From assembly GCF_003049685.1 (NCBI RefSeq), contig NZ_PYSY02000002.1, forward strand, positions 1 through 64,000: a DNA stretch of 64,000 bases, read 5' to 3'. This stretch comes from Brucella pituitosa (lineage in GTDB: Bacteria > Pseudomonadota > Alphaproteobacteria > Rhizobiales > Rhizobiaceae). A program made the position numbers and the translations under genes. This document shows positions 38,694 to 47,784 of this stretch, one piece after another (the first letter of the stretch is position 1; the number at the start of each line of letters is the position of its first letter). The notes beneath the pieces are model-generated. The model was not told where the DNA came from. It ran no database searches and worked only from the letters and a program-made list of their open reading frames with translations.

Positions 38694-40442
38694 TCAGCTC
38701 CGCTTCAGTTTGTCTGCCAGAAGCAAGACAACTGTGACGATGGTCAGAACCACAACGGAAACGGCAGCCAGTGTCGGATTAAGCTGCAGGATCATATCGT
38801 CCCACATCTGTTTCGGCAGCGTTGATTTCAGTCCACCACTTACGAAGATCGCAATGGTCAGTTCGTCAAAGGATGTGACGAAGGCGAACAGAAATGCAGA
38901 GACGATGCCGCCGCTGATCAGTGGGACGGTGATAAGCCGCAATGTCTGGAAACGACCGGCACCCAAAGACAAAGCCGCCTGATCGAGCCGCCAGTCATAA
39001 CTCTTCAATACTGCTGCAATCGCAACGAAAGTGAAGGGAATTGACAGAACCGTGTGGCCAATCACCAGACCTGTGTTGGTTGCGACTAGGCCAATCTGTG
39101 CAAACAGATAGAACAGGCCCACGGCGATCACGATGCGCGGAACGATCATCGGTGCCAGCATGAAAGCGAAGATCAGTCCACTCCAGCGTGAGCGGGAACG
39201 TGCAACCGCAAGCGCTGCAAATCCACCGATAAGCGTTGCGAGAATGGCTGTAACGAAGGCGACGCCGAATGATCGTACAGTGGCGGACGTCCAGATTGGA
39301 GAGTTGAAATAGGTCTCAAACCAGCGAAGGCTGTAGCCCGGAGGTGGAAACTCCAGGAAGTTGGAACTGGTGAATGCAATTGGTATCACAAGCAATGTAG
39401 GTGCAATGAGAAACACCAACACTGCTGTTACATAGGCCGGAAGAACACGCAGGCGCGATGGCAGATGATCGCTGAAAATTGCTGTTACGCTTGCAAGCTT
39501 TTCGAGAAACACGAGGCCCCAACGGCGCAGGATACTGTCTGAAGTCGCATCACGGGTGCCCGCACCCGATGAGAGTGAAGACAGGCCGAAGAGGTGATTG
39601 TAAATCCAGCAGGCAAGCATGGCCGTAACCAGCAGCATGGTGGCAAGCACTCCAGCAAAGGCCCAATTTACCAGTTCCTGCACCTGCACGATGATTAGTT
39701 GAGCCAACATTGTTTGCTGACGTCCGCCGAGGAAAGCCGGAACAATAAAGAAGCCGAGCGAGGTGATGAAGGTGAGCAATCCACCCGCAGCCATTCCGGG
39801 AATGGACAGAGGGAAATAGACCATCCAGAACCGGTGCGAGTTTCCGGCACCAAGAGTGCCAGCCGCCTGACCGAGCCTGCGGTCGATGCCTGCCATAACT
39901 GGCATCATAGTGAGCACAGCCAGCGGCATCATCGCATGGACCATGCCCACGATTACGCCGAACTCATTATACATCAATGGCAATGGCCCGTTGATCAGCC
40001 CGGCACCGCTCAACAGCCGGTTCAAAATGCCATCATTGCCCAGCAGCAGCATCCAGGAAAACGTCTTGACGAGATAGCTGGTCCAGAAGGGAACGAGCAC
40101 CAGCAGAAGCATCTGGTTTCGACGGTTTTCCTTCAGACCCGAGAGCCAATAGGCGAGCGGATATCCCAACAGCAGAGAAAACAGGGCTGTCAGCGCGGCA
40201 ATGCGAAATGTGATGCTGAGAATGCGCCAATACACTTCCGTGTCAATCAGGCGTGCATAGTGAACAGTTGTCAGGGTTCCACTGGTGTCCTGAACGCTCA
40301 GTGCGAGAAGACGGAACACCGGCACGAGAAAGAAGATGCACAGAAAAGCGATTGCCGGAAGTGCCAGCCACAAAGGTCCGAATTTGAATGGGCCTGATTT
40401 CATAAAGGCCGGCAGGCGAGACGTGTTTGTTGCTGTATTCAT
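38694..40442 (-). CDS. Polyamine/opine-type ABC transporter permease (PotB-PotC fusion)
   Basis: A 582-aa uninterrupted protein with two complete permease halves. Half 1 (to about residue 290) contains GYPLAYWLSGL, PFWTSYLVKTFSWMLLLGNDG and EAA loop DRRLGQAAGTLGAGN. Half 2 (from about 340) contains FLEFPPPGYSLRWFETYF and EAA loop DWRLDQAALSLGAGRFQTL. PotB and PotC are usually separate proteins, so this is a natural fusion. The start overlaps the ATPase stop by 4 bp. Forms the channel for the upstream binding protein. Confidence 0.9.
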   Translation of the reverse strand: MNTATNTSRLPAFMKSGPFKFGPLWLALPAIAFLCIFFLVPVFRLLALSVQDTSGTLTTVHYARLIDTEVYWRILSITFRIAALTALFSLLLGYPLAYWLSGLKENRRNQMLLLVLVPFWTSYLVKTFSWMLLLGNDGILNRLLSGAGLINGPLPLMYNEFGVIVGMVHAMMPLAVLTMMPVMAGIDRRLGQAAGTLGAGNSHRFWMVYFPLSIPGMAAGGLLTFITSLGFFIVPAFLGGRQQTMLAQLIIVQVQELVNWAFAGVLATMLLVTAMLACWIYNHLFGLSSLSSGAGTRDATSDSILRRWGLVFLEKLASVTAIFSDHLPSRLRVLPAYVTAVLVFLIAPTLLVIPIAFTSSNFLEFPPPGYSLRWFETYFNSPIWTSATVRSFGVAFVTAILATLIGGFAALAVARSRSRWSGLIFAFMLAPMIVPRIVIAVGLFYLFAQIGLVATNTGLVIGHTVLSIPFTFVAIAAVLKSYDWRLDQAALSLGAGRFQTLRLITVPLISGGIVSAFLFAFVTSFDELTIAIFVSGGLKSTLPKQMWDDMILQLNPTLAAVSVVVLTIVTVVLLLADKLKRS

Positions 40443-41524
40443 GCCACCAACACCGCTTGCTGATTGTGCCAGTGATAGGTGATCGGATCACCCGCAGATG
40501 GCATCGTGCTTACACCATCATGAAGGACGATGATTGTCTCGCCGTCCTTCAGCGTGACAAGAAGGCGCGTATCGGAACCAACATAGATGACTTCGGAAAC
40601 AATTCCGGTGATGTTGCTGACATCCGTGCTGTCGCTCCGGCCCTGTTTCATCTGCTCAGGGCGCAGAACAATGTGCGCATCGCTGCCTACTGGAAGCTTG
40701 TGCTTGTTGTGAACGGGGAACTGACCATGTTGAGTATCAACAAGGGCGTGATCGCCGGAGACTCCAGTGATTTTACCACCAAGAATATTGGACATGCCGA
40801 TAAACTTTGCCGCAAACACGGTGGACGGTTCACTATAAATCTGGCGGGGTGTGCCTAGCTGTTCGATCTTGGCATGGTTCATCAGGCAGATGCGGTCGGA
40901 CAGAACCAGCGCTTCTTCCTGATCATGCGTTACATAGATGACCGTTGTGCCAAACTCGCGATGCAGACGCTTGATTTCAAACTGCATATGTTCGCGCAGA
41001 TTTTTGTCCAATGCGCCAAGCGGTTCATCCATCAGAATAATCTGCGGGCGGTAAACGAAGCATCGGGCGAGAGCCACGCGCTGCTGCTGCCCACCAGAAA
41101 GCTCGCGCGGAAAGCGCGAGGCGAATTTTTCGAGCTGCACTTTAGCGAGTGTTTCCGAAACGCGCGCACTTACTTCTTTCGATTCCGTGCCGCGCATTTT
41201 CAGCGGAAAGGCGATATTCTCGCTGACCGTCATATGCGGGAACAGAGCATAATGCTGAAACACCAAACCCATGTCGCGCTTGTTCACAGCTGTACGGGTA
41301 TAGTTTTTCCCATCAACCCACAGTTCGCCATGGGTCGGCTCGACCAAACCGGAAATCATCTGCAAAAGCGTCGTTTTTCCTGAACCGGAAGGACCAAGAA
41401 GGGTGACGAATTCGCCGGTATTGACGGTCAGGTTGCTGGGCTCAAGAGCTGTGACGCTGCCATACTCTTTGCCAAGTCCCTGAATCAGCATCTTCGGGTT
41501 TTCTTGTGGCGTTTCTGCATTCAT
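40439..41524 (-). CDS. Polyamine/opine-type ABC transporter ATP-binding protein (PotA-like)
   Basis: A 361-aa uninterrupted ATPase with a C-terminal TOBE domain. Walker A GPSGSGKTT, Q-loop FQHYALFPHMTV, signature [15 protein letters not shown], Walker B IILMDEPLGALD, switch His VTHDQEEAL. The C-terminal VSEVIYVGSDTRLLVTLKDG is the TOBE_2 region. It follows the binding-protein gene in the operon. Confidence 0.91.
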   Translation of the reverse strand: MNAETPQENPKMLIQGLGKEYGSVTALEPSNLTVNTGEFVTLLGPSGSGKTTLLQMISGLVEPTHGELWVDGKNYTRTAVNKRDMGLVFQHYALFPHMTVSENIAFPLKMRGTESKEVSARVSETLAKVQLEKFASRFPRELSGGQQQRVALARCFVYRPQIILMDEPLGALDKNLREHMQFEIKRLHREFGTTVIYVTHDQEEALVLSDRICLMNHAKIEQLGTPRQIYSEPSTVFAAKFIGMSNILGGKITGVSGDHALVDTQHGQFPVHNKHKLPVGSDAHIVLRPEQMKQGRSDSTDVSNITGIVSEVIYVGSDTRLLVTLKDGETIIVLHDGVSTMPSAGDPITYHWHNQQAVLVA

Positions 41525-41666
41525 GTGGGAACCCTGATACGCTGATAGCAGCGCAAATTAGTGTAATGGTCGTCGGGGAGGATGCAGACAAACACTTTGC
41601 GGGCTGCTTCCAAATGTGGCGTGAAAGCAGCGCATTGTGTTTGTCTGGAAGCTTGTGCAGGTGTTC

Positions 41667-42726
41667 TTAGAACAGTAGCCAGCTATTGAACCGCTCAGTC
41701 ATTTCGGCGCGGTTCGCACTCCACCAGTCTTCATCTGCAAGGCGCATTTTGCTGATGTTTTGTGGGGCGGTCGGCAGAATTTTCGCCCGCTCAGCCGGGA
41801 TGAAGTCATAAGCTTTCTTATTCGTCGGACCGTAGGCGAGTTCTTCAGTAAACAGGGCCTGCTGTTCTGCGCGGGAACAGAACTTGATGAACTCGCGTGC
41901 CTGATCGGCGCGCGGATTGCCTTTGGAATGGCCCATCCTTCGATCGAGTAAAGCCCTGATCCCAGTGAATTTCTGCTGGTACATTGCCATCGATCGCCGA
42001 TTGCAGACGGGCATTCCATCCGCTGATCATCGAAACTTCACCGCTTTGCAATAGCTGTGTCGATTGCGCGCCGCCTGTCCACCAGACTGAGATATGATCC
42101 TTGATCTTGTCGAGACTGGCAAAAGCGCGGTCCACGTCCAGCGGATAAAGCTCTGCGAGCGGAACGCCATCAGCAAGCAATGCTTGCTCCAGTGTATCGA
42201 TTGGGTTTTTGCGCAAGGAACGGCGGCCAGGGAATTTTTCGACATTCCAGTAGTCGGTCCAGCTTTGCGGAATATTGTCTTTCAACAGGTCCGTGCGGGT
42301 TGCAAAGATGTGGCAATAAATCGTTATGCCGAGGAAGTCGTCAAAGACGGCTTCCGGCATGATATCCGGCACCTGTTCTTTGGTGATGCCTGTCGGTTCC
42401 AGCAGCCCTGACTCGGAGAGGATCTTACGTGCTGAAAGTGTCAGCGTGCTCAAATCCCAAATGTAGCTCTGCGTTTCAACGATGGACTTGAACTGTGCTG
42501 TTGGCTCTGCTTCGCGAGCGACATTGACAATCTTGATGCCGGTATCTTTTTCAAACGGATCGTAAAACGCCTTGCGGAAAGCGCTGTTAAACGGGCCACC
42601 TGGATCAGCCAGTGTCAGCGTTGTCTGAGCATAAGCAGGGCGTAGAATAGCGGGCGTTGCAAGTGCTGCTGTCGCGCCTGCAAGCAAGCTGCGGCGGGTC
42701 AGCGTAAATGGCGATTTCATAGTCAT
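41667..42726 (-). CDS. Polyamine/opine-type ABC substrate-binding protein (PotD-like; frameshifted)
   Basis: About 352 aa. Tat-type leader TRRSLLAGATAALATPA with cleavage near AYAQ. SBP_bac_8-like domain: TLTLADPGGPFNSAFRKAFYDPFEKDTGIKI, FPGRRSLRKNPIDTLEQALLADG, VWWTGGAQSTQLLQSGEVSM. The frame breaks in 41925-41960, where the reading FYSIEGWAIPKGNPRADQAREF must be assembled from two frames. ATG at 42726 with AAGGGAG just upstream. Polyamines, opines and betaines are all bound by this family. Confidence 0.86.
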
Positions 42727-42872
42727 GATGCTCCCTTTATTATTCTTTCAAAACAGGTTTGGTGTTTTGAGTAGGTTCCCCTGCCTAAGCAGTTTTGATG
42801 ATGATCGGTGTGCCGATCTTATGTGTGGGATAGGGTTTTTCCCCATCCCGCGATGCTTACTCACATTGTGAA

Positions 42873-43646
42873 TTAGGACGCCTTGCGGGCCTGACGGGCC
42901 GCAAAAAATGCTTCCATCATGCGGGCAGGTTCGCCTGTTGCGTAAGCTTCACGCTGAATGCGAACGCCAGCTGAAAGCGCATCCTGCAAGCCCGGTTCAG
43001 TCATTTCATAGAAACGCTGGCGGTTAAGGCGCATTGCTACCGGCGGTTTGGCTGCAAGTTCCTCGCCCAAAGCCTGTGCCGCAGCATGGACCTGATCCTG
43101 CGGGACGATGGTGTTGATGAGGCCGATATGATGCGCCTCGTCTGAATCAAGCAGGCGTCCGGTGAGAACCAGATCGACCGTGCGGGCAAAGCCGATCATT
43201 TCACGCATGATCCACGAGCCAGTGGTCGTTGGAATACCGGAATTGATTTCCGGCTGTCCGATCCGAACACCTGCATGAGCAATGCGGATATCGCAAAGAA
43301 GAGCGACCTGAAATGCCGAACCTGCCGCAACACCATTGAGTGCTGCGATGATCGGCTTGGATAGGGTTCTGATCCGTGTGTAGAGCTTTTCCCACTCGCC
43401 GATCCAGACTTCGGCACGATCAGCATCGAATGTCTTGGTTTCGTTCAGATCCTGGCCAGCACCGAAAGCGCGGTCTCCAGCCCCGGTCAGAATTACGGCT
43501 TTCACCGCCGTATTTTCTTCTGCAGCCTGAAAAGCTTCGATCAGCTGATTACGCATCGCAGCGTTCCACGCATTCATCACTTCTGGTCGGTTCAACGTGA
43601 TCGTCATAACCGAATTTTTTAGTGAGGTGAGGATGAACTCAGACAT
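42873..43646 (-). CDS. Enoyl-CoA hydratase/isomerase family protein
   Basis: A 257-aa crotonase-fold enzyme, uninterrupted. The CoA-binding/oxyanion segments are ILTGAGDRAFGAGQDLNE and AALNGVAAGSAFQVALLCDIRIA, and the catalytic Glu region is GQPEINSGIPTTTGSW. It is first in the operon with the PotD-type importer, CoA ligase and NAD-binding protein. A 15-bp palindrome 19 bp upstream is shared with the divergent flavoenzyme operon. It may hydrate the acyl-CoA formed by the ligase; CaiD-like chemistry is one option. Confidence 0.88.
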   Translation of the reverse strand: MSEFILTSLKNSVMTITLNRPEVMNAWNAAMRNQLIEAFQAAEENTAVKAVILTGAGDRAFGAGQDLNETKTFDADRAEVWIGEWEKLYTRIRTLSKPIIAALNGVAAGSAFQVALLCDIRIAHAGVRIGQPEINSGIPTTTGSWIMREMIGFARTVDLVLTGRLLDSDEAHHIGLINTIVPQDQVHAAAQALGEELAAKPPVAMRLNRQRFYEMTEPGLQDALSAGVRIQREAYATGEPARMMEAFFAARQARKAS

Positions 43647-43664
43647 CTATGTGTTCCCATCGAC

Positions 43665-43679
43665 TATTGTAATGCAATA
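43665..43679. promoter_or_regulatory. Candidate IclR operator, site 1
   Basis: TATTGTAATGCAATA, 19 bp before the enoyl-CoA hydratase start. It matches the perfect palindrome at 44795-44809 at 13 of 15 positions on one strand or the other. Confidence 0.65.
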
Positions 43680-43839
43680 ATTGTTATTGTATTTTGAATT
43701 TTGTAATTGCAGTTTGTCAAGGCTGTTTTAGTAATTTATGGAAAAGGCATGACGAAGCGGGAGCGATGCTCGACCGTTTCAAGGCGAGTTTGTTTGTGTA
43801 TAGATAGGCGGAAATTTGCTCTTAGGTCAGGGCGTGGCA

Positions 43840-44678
43840 ATGAAAGAACCAGTGGATTTGACAAAAGAAAAGCAACCGAAATCGCCGGAAGATTCAGCAG
43901 ATTTGAGCGGCGAAAACTCTGGTCGTGGCGACGCGCTTATGGTGCGGTCTGTGGAAAAGGCTTTTCGCGTTCTGGGCGCCTTCAACTCAGATCAGTCGAC
44001 GTTGAGCCTCTCCCAGATTGTTAGCCTGACCGACCTCGATATGAGTGCGGCGCAACGTTTTACGCATACGCTGATGAAGCTAGATTCCTCGCGAAAGACC
44101 CAGTCACGCGCCAGTTCGAGTTGACGGCAAAGACGCTGGATTTGGGCTTTCACTATGTTCGGGCAAACAAACTGATTGATCGGGCGATGCCCTATTTGCA
44201 GCATCTGAGCAAGGAAACTGAAGAGACGATCAATCTTACAGTGCCCGATGGCACCGAGATTGTATTCGTTTCGCGTTTTCTGAGCCGTCATGTGCTCAAT
44301 ACTGATGTTATCATCGGCACGCGAATGCCTGCCTATTGCACAGCTCCGGGATTGGCGATGCTCTCGCGCTTGCCTGAAGACGAAGCGCAGGCGATTCTCG
44401 ATCAGACCCATTTCCGTAGCTTCAACGCCAATACGATCATCGATCCGAAAGCTATCATGGATGATATTCGTCGCTTTCGCGAAGATGGTTATGCCACGGC
44501 TTTCGAGCAGGTTTATCACGGCGATGGTTCGATTGCTTCGGCGATTACCGGACCGAACGGGCGGCCCATTGCTGCAATCAACATTGCTGCATCTCTTGCA
44601 CGCTATTCGCGCGAGGATATCGTCTCGCGTTTCAGTCCCTACGTAATTGCAGCCTCAAGGACGATCTCCAAAGCCTGA
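43840..44678 (+). CDS. IclR-family transcriptional regulator (one frameshift)
   Basis: About 280 aa. A charged, disordered-looking N-terminal tail precedes the winged HTH (VEKAFRVLGAF, LSLSQIVSLTDLDMSAAQRFTHTL). Effector domain: INLTVPDGTEIVFVSRFLS, YCTAPGLAMLSRLPEDEAQAIL, GRPIAAINIAAS. The frame breaks near 44090. It sits between two operons that share a palindromic site, so it probably controls both the importer/CoA operon (divergent) and the flavoenzyme operon (downstream). The effector is unknown; the start at 43840 has only a weak ribosome site. Confidence 0.86.
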
Positions 44679-44794
44679 GGCCACCGCGCGCCGATACTGT
44701 CGTCACAACAGACGATATCCCACTCTGTCGCAGTTTTTAAAAACACCGTTGACAGAATTGTTGCCATGCGAAATGTTTGTATAAAAATAACAAA

Positions 44795-44809
44795 TATTGC
44801 ATTGCAATA
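44795..44809. promoter_or_regulatory. Candidate IclR operator, site 2 (perfect palindrome)
   Basis: TATTGCATTGCAATA, a perfect 7-1-7 palindrome directly upstream of the flavoenzyme operon, ends 16 bp before the chosen ATG. Confidence 0.72.
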
Positions 44810-44825
44810 GTTAATGGGAAGTCTG

Positions 44826-45140
44826 ATGAACGCCACGCCTCCAAAAGGGCAGCTTGTTGCCGCGGTCGCGCCGAAGGGCAGGCCCCTGACTTTTACTTTT
44901 GACGGAGTTGAATTTCAGGGATTTGAGGGGCAGTCGGTTCTTGCGGCACTTCTGCAGAGCGGCCATGTGCTGCGCTATTCGGAATTCGACGGAATGCCGC
45001 GCGCGGGATTCTGCCTTATGGCTGCATGTCAGGATTGCTGGGTCTGGACATCCGAGGGCAAACGTCTGCGTTCATGCTCAACCCTATTACATCAGAACAT
45101 GAGCTTGCTGAGCCGCTTTGATGCCTGGGGCCGGTCATGA
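44826..45140 (+). CDS. (2Fe-2S)-binding subunit, HcnA/opine-dehydrogenase gamma-like
   Basis: A 104-aa protein with a ferredoxin-like N-domain: FTFDGVEFQGFEGQSVLAALLQSG, cysteines in GFCLMAACQDCWVW and a later Cys in RLRSCSTLL. It matches the small iron-sulfur subunit of HcnABC, opine oxidase and D-hydroxyproline dehydrogenase complexes. ATG at 44826 chosen because GGGAAG lies 5-6 nt upstream; an ATG four codons earlier (44814) almost abuts the operator. The stop overlaps the large flavoprotein start (ATGA). Confidence 0.85.
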   Translation: MNATPPKGQLVAAVAPKGRPLTFTFDGVEFQGFEGQSVLAALLQSGHVLRYSEFDGMPRAGFCLMAACQDCWVWTSEGKRLRSCSTLLHQNMSLLSRFDAWGRS

Positions 45141-46567
45141 TCCGTCCTCTCATCATCGGATCGGGTCCTGCTGGTATCAGCGCGGCCCAAACCCTTGTCG
45201 ATAATTCGAAGCTGATTGAACAACTGACCGGGCAGGTCGTGAAGCCTGTTATGCTCACGGAAGCAGCGTTTCCCGGCGGGCAGGGGCTGCGTCGGCTCAA
45301 TCCGCAGATGGGTTTTGAGCCTCGAAAATTATACAAAAATGAAGAAGCGAAGTATCGGAACTTCCATGGAAATGCCGACGCGCTGATCGACCAGATTGAT
45401 TACCGTCCGTTTACGACCGTCTGGTCACTTTATGAAGGTACAGCCTTCATAGAAAGTGCGGGAGAAGTGGATGAGCTACCTTATTCGCACGTCATTATCG
45501 CGACTGGTGCAACGGATAAAATCATGCCGGTGAAAGGCTGGACCCTGCCGGGTGTTTATTCGCTTGGAGGATCACAGGTTGCCTTAAAGGATCAGGGCAG
45601 TTTTATTGGTCGAAAAGTGGTGTTTGCAGGCAGCTCGCCGCTGCTCCTGTTGGCGGCTTTGCAATACCATCGGCTGGGCGCAAAAAACATTGTGGTACTG
45701 GATACGACACCGTTTCGCGCGAAACTGAGTGCCTTGCCAGGGCTGCGACACAGTCTCAAAACGGCGTGGCAAGGTGCGCGCTATATGACTGAGCTGAAGA
45801 GCGCGGGAATTCCAATTCACAGTGGCGTCGCACTCGAAGAGGTTCGAGGTAAAACTCACGTTGAAAGCCTTGTCTTCCGTGATCGGAAAGGACGCATTCA
45901 GACGCTGGATTGTGATGCAGTTGCTCTGGGATATGGGCTCCGTGCCGAGACCCAGCTTGCGGAGCTTGCCGGTTGCCGATTTGAATTTGATAGTGATTTT
46001 CGTCAGTGGCTACCAGTGACTGATACGGATGGTCGCGGCGCCAAAGGCATTTACCTGGCAGGCGATGGTGCTTCGATCGGTGGAGCCGATTGCGCAATTC
46101 AGAGCGGAAAGCTGGCAGCCCTTGCGATGCATGAAGACATTGCCACCGAGGCAAGCGTGATGATGCCGCAAGCTGAAAGGGCGGGATTGCAGATAGAAAA
46201 ACGGCAGACCCGAGGTGCCGTTCATCAGTACCGAGCATTTCAGCGCAATCTCGCCAGGATATTTCGCTGGCCCGTCGATAATGTGTCTTCAATCAGCGAC
46301 GATACTATTGTTTGTCGCTGCGAAGGCGTTTCAGCTGGCGAAATCAGGCAGAGCATAGCCAAAGAAGTCGGTCCTGTTGAAGTGAATCGTGTGAAGGCAA
46401 TTACCCGCTGTGGCATGGGGCGTTGTCAGGGACGCTTCTGCGGTCTGGCACTCGCGGAAATTACATCGCAGGCAAGTGGTCGTTCGATTGAGGATGTCGG
46501 TCGGCTGCGTGCGCAGGCACCGGTCAAGCCACTGAATGTTGGCGCTGCGCGGGTCGTTTCATCATGA
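45137..46567 (+). CDS. FAD/NAD-dependent oxidoreductase with BFD-like [2Fe-2S] domain, HcnB/OoxA-like
   Basis: A 476-aa uninterrupted alpha subunit. FAD motif LIIGSGPAGISAAQTL, second Rossmann segment VVFAGSSPLLLLAALQ, and GIYLAGDGASIGGADCAIQSG. The C-terminal BFD-like iron-sulfur domain is CRCEGVSAGEIRQ and TRCGMGRCQGRFC. Such subunits form membrane-linked amino acid, opine or HCN-producing dehydrogenases with a small Fe-S subunit and a DAO-type subunit, encoded on either side here in the hcnABC order. Confidence 0.88.
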   Translation: MIRPLIIGSGPAGISAAQTLVDNSKLIEQLTGQVVKPVMLTEAAFPGGQGLRRLNPQMGFEPRKLYKNEEAKYRNFHGNADALIDQIDYRPFTTVWSLYEGTAFIESAGEVDELPYSHVIIATGATDKIMPVKGWTLPGVYSLGGSQVALKDQGSFIGRKVVFAGSSPLLLLAALQYHRLGAKNIVVLDTTPFRAKLSALPGLRHSLKTAWQGARYMTELKSAGIPIHSGVALEEVRGKTHVESLVFRDRKGRIQTLDCDAVALGYGLRAETQLAELAGCRFEFDSDFRQWLPVTDTDGRGAKGIYLAGDGASIGGADCAIQSGKLAALAMHEDIATEASVMMPQAERAGLQIEKRQTRGAVHQYRAFQRNLARIFRWPVDNVSSISDDTIVCRCEGVSAGEIRQSIAKEVGPVEVNRVKAITRCGMGRCQGRFCGLALAEITSQASGRSIEDVGRLRAQAPVKPLNVGAARVVSS

Positions 46568-47724
46568 CATCGACAAGAGAAACACAAACGCTTGTCATTG
46601 GCGGTGGTTTGAATGGGGCATTCACAGCCCTTTTTTCTGGCGCGGGCCGGACATCGTGTGACGGTTCTCGAACAGGGATATGTTGGCGCACAGTCGAGTG
46701 GCGCCAATTTCGGCAATCTGCGTTTGCAAGGGCGAGATGTCCGGCAATATCCCCTGTCCATGCGTTCGCAGGAATTATGGGAGCAACTCGATCAGCTCAT
46801 CGGTGATACATGCGAATATGATCGTTCCGGACATATCTATCTTGCCTGTAATGATGATGAAGTGGCCAAGCTTGAAGCTTATGCAAAAAACTTCACGTCA
46901 GTTTGGTCTGCAGATCGAGGATTTGGATGGCGCAGAGATACGCAGACGTTATCCTTATCTGAGTGACAAGATCGTAGCGGGAACTTATTCAGCCCGCGAT
47001 GCGACAGCTAATCCTCGCCTTGCTACGCCAGCAGTTATGCGCGCTGCGACGGCACATGGAGCGGAGCTCATTGAAAGCTGTGAAGTCTTAAGCGCTACGA
47101 CAGTGCATAATGGTTTTGTTGTTGAAACACGGTCGCATGGCACATTTAAATCAGATCAGCTTGTCAATGCCGCCGGTGCGTGGGTGGAGCATTTGCGCAG
47201 CAATTTGGTGAGGAAACACCGCTTTTTTCTGCCGGGCCTCCGCAATTTGTAACCGAGCCTTTGCCTTACTTTATCCGCCCCTCCGTGCAAGCGGTGGCGG
47301 GTAATGTAATCTTCCGCCAAATCCCGCGCGGCAATGTCATTGTAGCGGGCTATCCGCGCACGGCCAGCGACCTCAAAAACCAACGTACTGTGGTGCCCCC
47401 GCTGAAAACCATAGCAGGAATGCGGAGCCTTGCCGAAGTTGCACCTGTGCTGGGTGATGCGCAGGTCATTCGGGTATGGTCAGGGATGGAGGGGTATCTG
47501 CCAGACATGATCCCGATCATTGGCCCAAGCACTACAACGCAAGGGCTGTTTCATGCCTTTGGCTGTTGTGGGCATGGGTTCCAGATTGCGCCGGGTGTGG
47601 GTGCAGTTCTGGCTGAGATGATCCTGCATGGAAGCTCAAAGACGCCCGTTGAAGATTTCTCTATTCATCGCTTTCGTGATGCAGTTGTAGCTCACGATAA
47701 AATCAAAAAAAAGAGTTCGATTGA
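46564..47724 (+). CDS. FAD-dependent DAO-family dehydrogenase, HcnC/OoxB-like (several frameshifts)
   Basis: A beta subunit of about 386 aa. FAD motif TLVIGGGLNGA (frame break near 46618) continues as FLARAGHRVTVLEQG, then SSGANFGNLRLQGRD. A further break lies near 46895, and after VNAAGAWV near 47185. The catalytic domain ends with GCCGHGFQIAPGVGAVLAEMI. The C-terminus is KKEFD, stop 47722-47724, once one A is added to the A8 run at 47704-47711. It completes the three-subunit dehydrogenase. Cyanide production from glycine is possible but not implied; opine, D-amino acid or hydroxyproline oxidation is equally likely. Confidence 0.84.
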
Positions 47725-47734
47725 CATGCTGTAT

Positions 47735-47768
47735 TGCGCCGATAGCAGAGTTCTCTCGTATCGGCGCA
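47735..47768. terminator. Hairpin between convergent genes (likely bidirectional terminator)
   Basis: TGCGCCGATA / TATCGGCGCA perfect 10-bp stem with an inner AGAG-TT-CTCT mini-stem lies in the 60-bp gap between two convergent gene ends. No long T-run follows. Confidence 0.6.
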
Positions 47769-47784
47769 TCGCAATTGCGATCGC

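Noticed and set aside
42803..42818. GATCGG-TGTG-CCGATC hairpin after the enoyl-CoA hydratase
   Set aside because: Short stem with no T-run on the coding strand; not enough to call a terminator.
44826..47724. Bona fide hydrogen cyanide synthase operon
   Set aside because: Gene order matches hcnABC, but the same three-subunit design is used by opine and D-hydroxyproline dehydrogenases, and the IclR/CoA-ligase context favours catabolism.
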